NCBI GenBank assembly: GCA_020831625.1
Contig: JAFIGD010000015.1
Location: 27,778 to 91,777 of the forward strand
DNA: 64,000 nt
Direction of reading: 5' to 3'
From: Verrucomicrobiota bacterium
GTDB lineage: Bacteria > Verrucomicrobiota > Kiritimatiellia > SS1-B-03-39 > UBA6053
Shown: positions 16,416 to 24,869 of the stretch, in pieces
Position numbering within the stretch: the first letter of the stretch is position 1
How the letters are laid out: each line of letters starts with the position of its first letter
Notes under the pieces: generated by a model
The model's input: only the letters and a program-made list of their open reading frames with translations
Told to the model about the DNA's origin: nothing
Databases searched by the model: none
Made by a program: the position numbers and the translations under genes

Positions 16416-17537
16416 TTATTGTGTTCTCGCCCGGTATTCGCTGGGGGTTTCGCGGGTTTCCCGTTTGAAGATCAGGCTCAGCATCCGGGGTTCGGAGAGG
16501 CCGACGAGGTAGGCGATTTCCTTGATGCTGAGATCGGTTTGACTGAGCAGGTTGGAGGCCTTGCGGATACGGGCCTGTGTCAACAGGGTGCCGAGGCTGC
16601 TGCCGGTGACTTTATTGAAACGGTATTCGAGGGTGCGCCGGGGAATGCCGAGTGCGCGGACCACGTCGCCGACTTCCCGGAACTGCTCGGTTTTCTCGCA
16701 GATCAGGGTGAGGGCTTTTTTCACAACCGGATCCTTGTAAGCCAGCATATCGGTGGATTGGCGGGTGATGATGCCCCGTGGACGGATGCGGACGGGCTCG
16801 TCGGGCGGGTGGGAGCCGCGGGCCCACTGTATGGCGGTCTCCGCGGCGGCGTATCCGATTTGCCGGCCCGACAGGGCGATGCTGGAGAGAGGTACAGGGC
16901 AAAGGGCCCGATCCAGGGTGTCGTTGTCCACACCGAGAATGGCGAACCGGGAGGGAATATCCTTGGCAGGATCCTCCAGGCTTTCAATGAGCCAGCGGGC
17001 GTGAAGGTCGGAGCAGGCGAGGATCCCGACCGGAGAGGGGAGCTTTCTCAAAATTTTCACTGCCTCCGGAACCATGATCTGGTTGGTCAAATCCAGAACG
17101 CGGGTTTCGATGCCGCTGTTTTCGGTGATTTCCAGAAAGCCCTGCCGGCGTTCTTTTGAAAAATGACATCCTTCGGCATGCAAAAAGGCCAGGGACGGAC
17201 AGCCTTTGGACAGGAGATAACGGGCCCCCATGCGGCCGATTTCGGGGTCATCGTTGATAACCCGGGGCGCCTCCAGATCGAATCGGTTGGAGGTGACGAC
17301 CACTTTCGGCGTGAGCGTGCGAAGCACCTTAATGAATTTCGGATTGGATTCAAACGCGATCAGCGCGTCCAGTGAAGCTCCCTGAGAACCGAGTTCCGGG
17401 ACAAAGCCGGAGGTTGAGAGCAGCTGCAACTGAATATCCCGGTTGGCATTGCAGAAACTGCGGATGCCGAGGAGAATATCCCGGGCCAGGTCAAGATTCG
17501 CCGGCACCACCACGCCGAGGGTTCGTTTATCCTTCAT
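16416..17537 (-). CDS. XylR-type regulator: LacI-like sensor with AraC-type DNA-binding domain
   Basis: 373 residues. Residues 1-270 form a periplasmic-binding-protein-like sensor (LGVVVPANLDLARDILLGIRSF, LPSPVGILACSDLHARWLIES, ILGVDNDTLDRALCPVPLSSI), and residues 275-373 an AraC-type double helix-turn-helix (VVRALGIPRRTLEYRF and SIKEIAYLVGLSEPRMLSLIFKRETRETPSEYR). This architecture is that of XylR, which binds xylose. The neighbouring GH43 gene ends 2 bases away, convergently, which supports pentose-related control. The ligand is not proven. Confidence 0.85.
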   Translation of the reverse strand: MKDKRTLGVVVPANLDLARDILLGIRSFCNANRDIQLQLLSTSGFVPELGSQGASLDALIAFESNPKFIKVLRTLTPKVVVTSNRFDLEAPRVINDDPEIGRMGARYLLSKGCPSLAFLHAEGCHFSKERRQGFLEITENSGIETRVLDLTNQIMVPEAVKILRKLPSPVGILACSDLHARWLIESLEDPAKDIPSRFAILGVDNDTLDRALCPVPLSSIALSGRQIGYAAAETAIQWARGSHPPDEPVRIRPRGIITRQSTDMLAYKDPVVKKALTLICEKTEQFREVGDVVRALGIPRRTLEYRFNKVTGSSLGTLLTQARIRKASNLLSQTDLSIKEIAYLVGLSEPRMLSLIFKRETRETPSEYRARTQ

Positions 17538-17598
17538 GTTTTCATTATATTTCGTCAGCGGGGAAAGGGAAGCGCTGAATGCGGAAACGTGTGGTCAG

Positions 17599-17608
17599 TT
17601 TGCGCAAA
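17599..17608. promoter_or_regulatory. candidate operator, palindrome TTTGCGCAAA
   Basis: A perfect 10-base palindrome with a central CG-containing core lies 61 bases upstream of the XylR-type gene (minus strand) and 62 bases upstream of the gene at 17671. Its position suits a divergent operator, but a single short palindrome is weak evidence. Confidence 0.3.
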
Positions 17609-17670
17609 TATGTATGCGTTTAAAATGATCTATTCTTAACGGCGTATGAAAAGATGCGTATGTTGTTTGT

Positions 17671-20600
17671 ATGAAGTTCAATGACGATAAACATGGAAGC
17701 GCGCTTTTGGTTACTCTGCTGGTGGTCAGCCTGCTGTTGGTGATGACGTTGTCACTGGTGGCGGTGGTGCGCATGGATCTCCGGGAGGTCACCCAATACC
17801 AGCAGCTTTATCAGGCACGGGCCAACGCGCGTTTGGGGGCGGAACTGGCGGTGGCGCGTCTGCAGGAGCTGACCGGGGCGGACACGCGGGTGACGTTTGC
17901 GGCGGAGTCGGATGCTTCGCTGGATCCGTCGGTGCTGCGCCACATGAGTCGGCGGACGCAGCATTGGACGGGCGTGCGGGATGCGGCCTTGTTGAATCCA
18001 TCGGAATCCGGTCTGAACCCGGGCCGGGGTGAATTGCTGGGGTGGCTGGTTTCGGGTGAACGGCTTCCCTCCGGCAGTTCTGTACCCGCGGAGGGAGCTT
18101 TTGATCCGCTGACGGGCCGGAGTCCCTTGACGACGCAGGCCTGGGCGGGTGCCCGTCTTCCGGGAAGCGGTTTTGCCAAGGTTGTGGGGGCGGGGAGTGT
18201 GCTGGAGGATTCCGCTTCCGGGCATCCGGATTTTGTGGCGGTGCCTAAAGTCGGTGTCGGAGACAACGGCTTTTACGGGTGGTGGGCCGCGGATGAAGGC
18301 GTGAAAGCCCGGGTTAATCTGGGGGACCGGTTTTTATTGGACGGAGATGCGTCCACGGATGCCCTGCGGCATGTGACGGTTCCCCGCGCGGGCTCGGAGC
18401 TTTTTCTTCCGGGGTATACTCCCGGATCGGAGGCCCAACAGGAGGAAATGGACAAGGTGGTGTCGGCGAGATCCCTGAATCATCTCTCCTTTGCCCCGGT
18501 CTCCACGCCGAATTACTCGGCATCCAGAGAATTATTTCATGATGTGTCTCTTGTTTCATCCGGGCTTGCCGCAAACGTGAGGTATGGCGGACTTCAAAGG
18601 GATTTGACTGCTGTTTTTCAGGAGGCTTCCGGGAATGGCGGGCAGCCGGGCGGGCAGCAGTGGGAGAGGTTGTTGGACTATCAGTCTCTGCAAATGAACC
18701 GGGCGATTCATCTGCCCCGCAACGCGGGGGGGATTCGTCCGGATCAGAACCGAAGTGAACTGCGGGCCCGGATGTTTCCGCATTTGACCCATGCTTCCAT
18801 TGGAGATGATTTCGGAGGGCCCTCCTGGAACCATTTGGTGACCTGGGTGAACACCCGTGAGTTGAATCCGACGTTTGAGGTCAGGCAAAACAGAATCGAC
18901 AATCAAGGGTTATGGCCTGTCGTCGCCAAGCTGGAACTCAGCCGCTATATTACCTTCGACCGAAAAGTGAGTCCGACGAGGCTGTACTACATCATCGTAC
19001 CGAAAATTGTCCTTTGGAATCCCTATAATGTGCCGTTGCGGTTTCCGGGAAACACCATGCATATGCGGTGGCTGGACGGTATTGAGTCCTTCCCCAACGA
19101 CACGCTGGACCTGGTGGTCAGCCGGGAGGATGAATTTTATTATCTGACCGGACTTAAGTTGCCGCTGATCGGAGACAACGACGGAAGAAATCACGTCGCG
19201 GGAACCGCTCTGTGGAACGCCGCATACAGTTTTGATTTTATTCTGGAGGGCGGGGAGATTCCGCCTGGAGCGGCCAAAGTGTTCACCATGACCCGGACGC
19301 ACCGTTATACGACCGGACTGACCACGCTGGAAGACTCCTGGAACGCGGCCGGTAACAACCTCAAGGACGGGGTGCTGTTGAATGTAATCGACCGAAGCCG
19401 GTTAAATGTGCCGGTGCTTTCCAGCACCCCCTCTCCGGGGAATTACGGCGTGTACTTGGAGGTGGATTTAAACGAGTTTATTCAAAAAACCGCTGGAAAT
19501 AAACCCACAAGCTGGCCCGACAGTCTGATTCATGAGGATTTGAAGGCCAATGGACTGAACGGATTCACGCTGGAAGCTTCCGGGGGCGGGGAGAGTTCCC
19601 GGGTGCGATTTACAACGGATGGCGACAGCGACCGGTTTGTTTTTGAGCTTGCCGGAACACAAAACCGGCTCAGCACAAATGTGAAATTTCATCTTCGCGG
19701 CGGGCAGGCCCGGAATGCGGACATTATGATGCGCGGGATGCAATTCGTGGCCGCGACATTTGATTATGACCCGGAGGATTATCTTTTCACGCCGGGCAGT
19801 GATGAAATTCCCGATGACCTGCCGGTGTTGTTTCATTTCGCATTCGGGCTGCGGCTGCCGTACAATTTTTCGCTGGAGCGGCCCGGGGTTGAGCCGAACC
19901 GGATTGCGCCGGCTCCGCTGTTTGCGAGCGGGAATCCTCTCACCGGTAAATTCAATGTTTCGAAAATTGACCGGGGGAACGGGTATCAGGGGGTGAACAG
20001 CTATGTGGCCATGATTCTTCAGAAAAGTGACGATCTTCAGTTCACCACTCATGACGGAAAAAGCTACGCCTATATCGGGTATTCAGATCATCCGGCAGAA
20101 ATCAGCGGATCCTTTGATGAACCGTATCCGCGAATGATTTTAAGTGAAATTCCGGGGACCGCTTTGGCGCTTGAGGGCTTTGAGGAGATCACCTCCCCCG
20201 CATCTTTGCAGCATGCAAACCTTCGATCCTTCAACAATGAGTTACGCAACACGCATGAGGCCGATCTGTTTTTCCGCTGGAATTTTCACGGAGGCAATCT
20301 GGGTCCGTCGCATCCCATCGGTAATTCCATGGCGGATCCGTATATCGCACCCGACACCGTGCACCGCTGGGGATGGCAGGGATTTGAATATCCGGACAAT
20401 AATGCCATTGGCGGAGGACTGAAAGCTTCGCATTATGATTTTTCCTATCTGCTGAATCAGGTGCTGTGGGATGATTTTGTATTCACCGGCTGGGCGAATT
20501 CACGTCTGCTTTGGCGTTCTCCGGCCTGGAATACAGACCGGTCACGCATTGAACGGGATTTTGACACCTCGGCCGCGGAGATGCGGACGCTGGGGGCCTT

Positions 20601-21420
20601 TAATGTCAATTCGACCTCCGTCAGGGCGTGGGCGAGTCTGCTCAGGGCGTTTGAGGGGCTGGATGTGGGCGGAGAGGACGGCGGGGATGAGCGCTCACCG
20701 CTCAGTCGTTTTAACGATCGGTATGGCGATCCTTTTGATCCCGCCACAACCAACCGGGCTTCGGAATTCGGGTTCGCCCGGGAGAATAATTTCACCGGCT
20801 ACCGCCGTCTGACGCGCCGGGAAATTTATGATGAGGATACCGGCACGGGGCTGGCGGCGGAGATTGTCAGACAGGTCAAGGCCAGAGGTCCGTTCTTGTC
20901 TCTGGGAGATTTTGTCAACCGGGCCCTGCTTCCGCCGGGAAATGATCCGGACGGGCACCGGCTTTCGGGAGCGGTTCAACGGGCGATAGATGACAGCGGC
21001 ATTAACGCGGCGCAGCATCAGAACAGTCTGGACAGCCGGTCCCACATTTCCATTGCGGATTTGGGGGATCCGTCCCGCTGGCCCTCGGACCGCTTTTATT
21101 TGGATCACAAATTCGGCGCGGCCACCCGGGGGGCTCCGGGATATTTCACCCAGGCGGATTTGCTCAGCCGGATTGGCCCGGTGCTTCGCGTCCGCTCCGA
21201 CACGTTTTTAATTCGTTCGTACGGCGAGGTGACCGATGGAAACGGCAACCCGCTTTCCAAAGCCTGGTGTGAAGTCGTGGTTCAGCGGGAGCCGGAATAC
21301 CTCGATGCGCTGGACGAGCCGGATGTGTTGCCTGTGGATCTTGAACAACCGGTCAACCGGCTTTTGGGGCGCCGATATACGGTCGTTGCATTTCGGTGGC
21401 TGGGAGAGGATGAACTTTAA
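17671..21420 (+). CDS. Verru_Chthon cassette protein A-like large pseudopilin
   Basis: 1249 residues. The N-terminus (DDKHGSALLVTLLVVSLLLVMTLSLVAVVRMD) is like a type IV prepilin/PilX helix, with a GSALLVTLLVVSLLL segment and no classical signal peptidase site. A very long extracellular region follows that has no recognised enzyme motif, with a shared C-terminal part (LTRREIYD...GPFLSLGDFVNR...FLIRSYGEV) seen in large proteins of this group. In Verrucomicrobiota such proteins (Verru_Chthon cassette A) usually lie with smaller pseudopilins B, C and D; here only one further gene (21439) follows. The assembled structure is unknown. Family assignment rests on the N-terminus, size and LGDFVNR segment. 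Confidence 0.65.
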   Translation: MKFNDDKHGSALLVTLLVVSLLLVMTLSLVAVVRMDLREVTQYQQLYQARANARLGAELAVARLQELTGADTRVTFAAESDASLDPSVLRHMSRRTQHWTGVRDAALLNPSESGLNPGRGELLGWLVSGERLPSGSSVPAEGAFDPLTGRSPLTTQAWAGARLPGSGFAKVVGAGSVLEDSASGHPDFVAVPKVGVGDNGFYGWWAADEGVKARVNLGDRFLLDGDASTDALRHVTVPRAGSELFLPGYTPGSEAQQEEMDKVVSARSLNHLSFAPVSTPNYSASRELFHDVSLVSSGLAANVRYGGLQRDLTAVFQEASGNGGQPGGQQWERLLDYQSLQMNRAIHLPRNAGGIRPDQNRSELRARMFPHLTHASIGDDFGGPSWNHLVTWVNTRELNPTFEVRQNRIDNQGLWPVVAKLELSRYITFDRKVSPTRLYYIIVPKIVLWNPYNVPLRFPGNTMHMRWLDGIESFPNDTLDLVVSREDEFYYLTGLKLPLIGDNDGRNHVAGTALWNAAYSFDFILEGGEIPPGAAKVFTMTRTHRYTTGLTTLEDSWNAAGNNLKDGVLLNVIDRSRLNVPVLSSTPSPGNYGVYLEVDLNEFIQKTAGNKPTSWPDSLIHEDLKANGLNGFTLEASGGGESSRVRFTTDGDSDRFVFELAGTQNRLSTNVKFHLRGGQARNADIMMRGMQFVAATFDYDPEDYLFTPGSDEIPDDLPVLFHFAFGLRLPYNFSLERPGVEPNRIAPAPLFASGNPLTGKFNVSKIDRGNGYQGVNSYVAMILQKSDDLQFTTHDGKSYAYIGYSDHPAEISGSFDEPYPRMILSEIPGTALALEGFEEITSPASLQHANLRSFNNELRNTHEADLFFRWNFHGGNLGPSHPIGNSMADPYIAPDTVHRWGWQGFEYPDNNAIGGGLKASHYDFSYLLNQVLWDDFVFTGWANSRLLWRSPAWNTDRSRIERDFDTSAAEMRTLGAFNVNSTSVRAWASLLRAFEGLDVGGEDGGDERSPLSRFNDRYGDPFDPATTNRASEFGFARENNFTGYRRLTRREIYDEDTGTGLAAEIVRQVKARGPFLSLGDFVNRALLPPGNDPDGHRLSGAVQRAIDDSGINAAQHQNSLDSRSHISIADLGDPSRWPSDRFYLDHKFGAATRGAPGYFTQADLLSRIGPVLRVRSDTFLIRSYGEVTDGNGNPLSKAWCEVVVQREPEYLDALDEPDVLPVDLEQPVNRLLGRRYTVVAFRWLGEDEL

Positions 21421-21438
21421 CGCGGAGACAGTGTAGAA

Positions 21439-22224
21439 ATGAAACAACAGAAGCGATTTTCCAAACTGAAATGTATTTCCCCGTGTTTGGGGGTGTTCAT
21501 TGGGGCCCTGGCTCCCCGGCTTCCTGCGCAGCAGGCCGAATCCGCCGGGGCGCAGAGGGTTGAAGCGGAGGAGCAGGTCCGCTTTGTGAATCTTTTCATC
21601 TACGCCTGGCCATATGAGGGCTCTGTGAATGCGGACACGGTGATTCATCAGGTGGCGCCTGTCTACTTCCAGAGCTTGGAATCGGAGGAACGGGTCGCGG
21701 TTCGGAGACAGCGATCCACCGGACCGTATGCATATCCCGTGCTTGGTGAATATGTGGAATTGTATGAGCGCACTCAGGGGGTTCATCCGGAAACGGGAGA
21801 ACCGGAGTGGATCAGAACGCCCCGAATCCGGGCGCGGATCCCGGAGGGGTGGGAGAATTTGCTTCTGGTGGTTTTCCCGGACAGCCGGGAAAACGGACTG
21901 TATCGAACCTTTCCCATGGATGCCTCCTCCGCCCGCACCCCAAAAGGAATGGTCCGGTTGCTGAACGGAACTCCGGATGTGCTTGGGGTTCAGGCCGGTG
22001 AGGATGTGATGGTGATTCAGCCTTCGGAATCGGTTTTGTTCAAACCTCAGCTCCCGCCGGGCGGGTCCAGATTTCCGGTCCGCATGATGCGCCGTCAGGG
22101 GGATGAATGGCAGCTGATCTACAGTTCGAATCAGCGGCTGGAGCCGGAAAAAGCCAATTTGATGGTGATTTATCCCTCCGGCGGGCGAAGGGTTCAGGTG
22201 ATGAATTTCGGGGGGATTCCTTAA
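21439..22224 (+). CDS. secreted protein of unknown function, partner of the Verru_Chthon-like gene
   Basis: 261 residues. The start at 21439 is 18 bases after the previous stop, with no other start nearby. A moderately hydrophobic N-terminus (LGVFIGALAPRLPAQQ) could be a signal peptide cleaved after PAQQ. The mature part looks beta-rich (RFVNLFIYAWPYEGS, YVELYERTQG, NLLLVVFPDSRENGLYRTF, DVMVIQPSESVLFKP). I do not recognise the family. Its position suggests it is co-transcribed with the 1249-residue protein and acts with it at the cell surface. Confidence 0.6.
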   Translation: MKQQKRFSKLKCISPCLGVFIGALAPRLPAQQAESAGAQRVEAEEQVRFVNLFIYAWPYEGSVNADTVIHQVAPVYFQSLESEERVAVRRQRSTGPYAYPVLGEYVELYERTQGVHPETGEPEWIRTPRIRARIPEGWENLLLVVFPDSRENGLYRTFPMDASSARTPKGMVRLLNGTPDVLGVQAGEDVMVIQPSESVLFKPQLPPGGSRFPVRMMRRQGDEWQLIYSSNQRLEPEKANLMVIYPSGGRRVQVMNFGGIP

Positions 22225-22256
22225 GCGGAGATTTTAGCGGGCATTGACTCTTTTAT

Positions 22257-23411
22257 ATGAACCGGTATGGGGAAGGAATGAATTCTTCAGATTTGTCGTT
22301 GTCCTGTTCGTATGAGTCTTTGGCGGAGGGGTGGTTTCGGCGGTGTGGACGCAGCGGGCTGATGCTGCCGGCGGTGAGTCTGGGGTGTTGGCAGAATTTC
22401 GGGGAGCGGGCGTCGGCTTCGGCGCCGAGCCGGGACGAGGCGGAACATCATGCGCGCTGCCGCGGGATGCTGTGCACGGCGTTCACCCTGGGGGTCACAC
22501 ACTTTGATTTGGCGAACAATTACGGGCCGCCGCCGGGGGCGGCCGAGTCGAGGGTCGGACGGATTTTGCGTGAGGATTTCGCGGGACTTCGCGACGAATT
22601 GGTGATCAGCACCAAGGCGGGATACACGATGTGGCCGGGACCCTACGGGGATTGGGGATCGCGGAAGTATCTGATCGCGTCGTGCGATCAGTCCCTGAAA
22701 CGCCTGGGACTGGAGTATGTGGACATTTTTTATTCGCACCGGCCGGATCCGGAGACGCCGGTGGAAGAGACGATGGGGGCACTGGATCATCTGGTGCGAT
22801 CCGGCAAAGCACTCTATGCGGGGCTGTCGAATTACAGTCCGGCGCAGACGCGGGAGGCGCTGCGGGTGTGTGAGGAACGGGGATTTGTGAAACCGGTCAT
22901 CCACCAACCCAAGTACAATCTCATCGATCAGCGAATGGAAACGGAGGGTTTGTTTGAGATGTTGGCGGAGGCCGGAATGGGGAGCATCTGCTTTTCGCCA
23001 CTGCAGGGCGGTCTGCTGACCGGAAAATACCTTGACGGCGTGGCGGAGGACAGCCGGAAAGGATTGAAGGGAAATGAGGATCAGGATCCGTGGCTGCATG
23101 GGGAGAAGCGGGACCGGCTGGCGCGGTTGAAGGCGCTGGCGGAGGCGCGGGGGCTGACCTGCACGCAACTGGCGCTTTTGTGGACCCTGCGTCCGGGGCG
23201 GTGCACCTCGGCCCTGATCGGCGCCAGCCGTCCGGATCAGATTGTGGAGGCGTGTTCGTTGCTGAAACGGACTCCGGTGGATGCGATTACAGAATCGAAC
23301 GATTTCGCGGCCTGGAGCCAAACGCTTCGCGAGCAGGCGGCAAAATACACGACCAAGGTTTCGAATTCGTCCGCGGAGATTGTTGAAGGCCTGCGTGAGG
23401 AGCGGGGGTGA
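22257..23411 (+). CDS. aldo/keto reductase, YghZ-like
   Basis: 384 residues (377 if the ATG at 22278, which follows GGGGAAGGA directly, is used). An NADPH-dependent barrel with the catalytic tetrad: D in FDLANNYG, Y in the same motif, K in VISTKAGY and H in FYSHRPDPE. The LKRLGLEYVDIFYSHRPD and FSPLQGGLLTGKYLDG stretches are typical of the AKR14/YghZ group, which reduces L-glyceraldehyde 3-phosphate and related aldehydes. The tail-to-tail gene on the other strand, a sulfatase, ends 4 bases away. Confidence 0.85.
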   Translation: MNRYGEGMNSSDLSLSCSYESLAEGWFRRCGRSGLMLPAVSLGCWQNFGERASASAPSRDEAEHHARCRGMLCTAFTLGVTHFDLANNYGPPPGAAESRVGRILREDFAGLRDELVISTKAGYTMWPGPYGDWGSRKYLIASCDQSLKRLGLEYVDIFYSHRPDPETPVEETMGALDHLVRSGKALYAGLSNYSPAQTREALRVCEERGFVKPVIHQPKYNLIDQRMETEGLFEMLAEAGMGSICFSPLQGGLLTGKYLDGVAEDSRKGLKGNEDQDPWLHGEKRDRLARLKALAEARGLTCTQLALLWTLRPGRCTSALIGASRPDQIVEACSLLKRTPVDAITESNDFAAWSQTLREQAAKYTTKVSNSSAEIVEGLREERG

Positions 23412-23414
23412 TGG

Positions 23415-24860
23415 TCAACCAAACGCTGCCCAGGCGTGCTGGGCGGGCGGGGTGGTGGCGAGGAGGTGTTCGAGGGCGTGTCGGTGGCGCTGCAGGGCTT
23501 CGCGCTCGTCGGGGAAGTGGGCGAGGTTGCGCTGCTCGCGGGGATCGTTGACGAGGTCGAAGAACTCCTCATGGAAACCGGGGTCGACATCGGGCAGGAT
23601 GTGTCGGACGTATTTGCGGGTTGCGCTTTGCATGCAGTGCCAATTTTGCGAGGATTCGGAGAAGGCGAATTCGCGGACGGGCGTGTCGTCGGTGAGCGCG
23701 GGGCGCAGGGAGCGGCAGGGAATGCGGTCGCGGTAGGCGGGCCAGGGTTCGGAGAGGACGGTTTGCGGGTCCAGACCGGCGGTGTCGAGAATGGTGGCGG
23801 TGAGGTCGGTGAGTTCAACGGGGGGCGTATAAACGCGGTGGGCGGGTTGACGCGGGTCGCGGACGAGAGTGGGCACGGTGAGGGACTCGCGATAGTAGGT
23901 GGACTTCTGAACGCGGCCGTGATCGCCCATCATTTCGCCGTGATCGCTGCTGAAGAGAATGACGGTGTTGTCGAGTTCGCCCTGCTCACGGAGTTCGTCG
24001 AGAATGCGTCCGATCTGATCGTCGACCAGGCGGATGGTTGCGCGGTAGGCGCGGCGGAGCCGCCAAAGCGTTTTTTTGAGGTCGGGTGAGAGTTCCTCTC
24101 CCTCCGGTCCGGGGATATAATCATCGGTCTCCTCATAGGGCTCGGCATCGAGATACCGTTGCGGAGGGTCAAAGGGCTTGTGGGGAGAGCAAAAGGAGAC
24201 GTTGAGATAGAAGGGGGTGTCCTTCGGCCGTTCGCGGAGGGCCTGGATGGCCTTGTCGCCGGTGACGACATCGACGTGGTCGGCCTCGTCGAAGGGCCAG
24301 GGCTTGCCGTCGGGTTCGAGGGCTTCGTCGGCAACATTCCGGTTGTCCCCACAGGCCGCGAGGAAGTCGCGGACGGGTTCCAGGATGCCGCGGGCGTCGA
24401 GGTGGGCGCACCAGTCGCAATAATTTTTGACGGCGAGCTGTTTGCCGGCGGATTCCCAGAGCCAGTTGAAGCCGAGGGTTTTGATTTTGGGGGCGAGGGC
24501 ATGGAGGTTGGTGCCCCGGCCGCGCGGGGTGCCCCAGGGCCAACTTTGCAGGACGTGGAGTTTTCCGGCCATGGCCGTCCAGTAGCCCGCGTTCTGCAGC
24601 GCCCGGGGAAAGGTGGGGAGGTCGAAGTTCAGATCCCCGGCCATGGCGTGGGCTCCGATCTGGTGGCTGTAGCGTCCGGTGAGCAGCGCGCTGCGGGCAG
24701 GCATGCAGATGGGGTTGACGGACTGGCAGTTGGTGAACACCGTGGCGGATTCCGCGAGAGCTTTCAGGTGCGGGGTGCTGTAGACCGCTTCGGGCATGAA
24801 GCCCGCGTGGTCGGGCCGCAACTGATCCACAAGGAGGAAGAGGATGTTGGGCTTTTTCAT
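23415..24860 (-). CDS. type I (formylglycine) sulfatase, cytoplasmic
   Basis: 481 residues. The sulfatase signature is VNPICMPARSALLTGR, with C52 as the residue converted to formylglycine (C-x-P-x-R). Further family features are NILFLLVDQLRPDH for the metal site, KPFDPP and the later FSSDHGEMMGDHG with metal-binding aspartate and histidine. There is no signal peptide, so it should act on imported sulfated oligosaccharides. It lies 9 bases downstream of the GH151-like gene in the same direction, so the pair forms an operon that could remove sulfate and then fucose (or another sugar) from a sulfated glycan. Confidence 0.9.
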   Translation of the reverse strand: MKKPNILFLLVDQLRPDHAGFMPEAVYSTPHLKALAESATVFTNCQSVNPICMPARSALLTGRYSHQIGAHAMAGDLNFDLPTFPRALQNAGYWTAMAGKLHVLQSWPWGTPRGRGTNLHALAPKIKTLGFNWLWESAGKQLAVKNYCDWCAHLDARGILEPVRDFLAACGDNRNVADEALEPDGKPWPFDEADHVDVVTGDKAIQALRERPKDTPFYLNVSFCSPHKPFDPPQRYLDAEPYEETDDYIPGPEGEELSPDLKKTLWRLRRAYRATIRLVDDQIGRILDELREQGELDNTVILFSSDHGEMMGDHGRVQKSTYYRESLTVPTLVRDPRQPAHRVYTPPVELTDLTATILDTAGLDPQTVLSEPWPAYRDRIPCRSLRPALTDDTPVREFAFSESSQNWHCMQSATRKYVRHILPDVDPGFHEEFFDLVNDPREQRNLAHFPDEREALQRHRHALEHLLATTPPAQHAWAAFG

Positions 24861-24869
24861 GTGGCGGCC

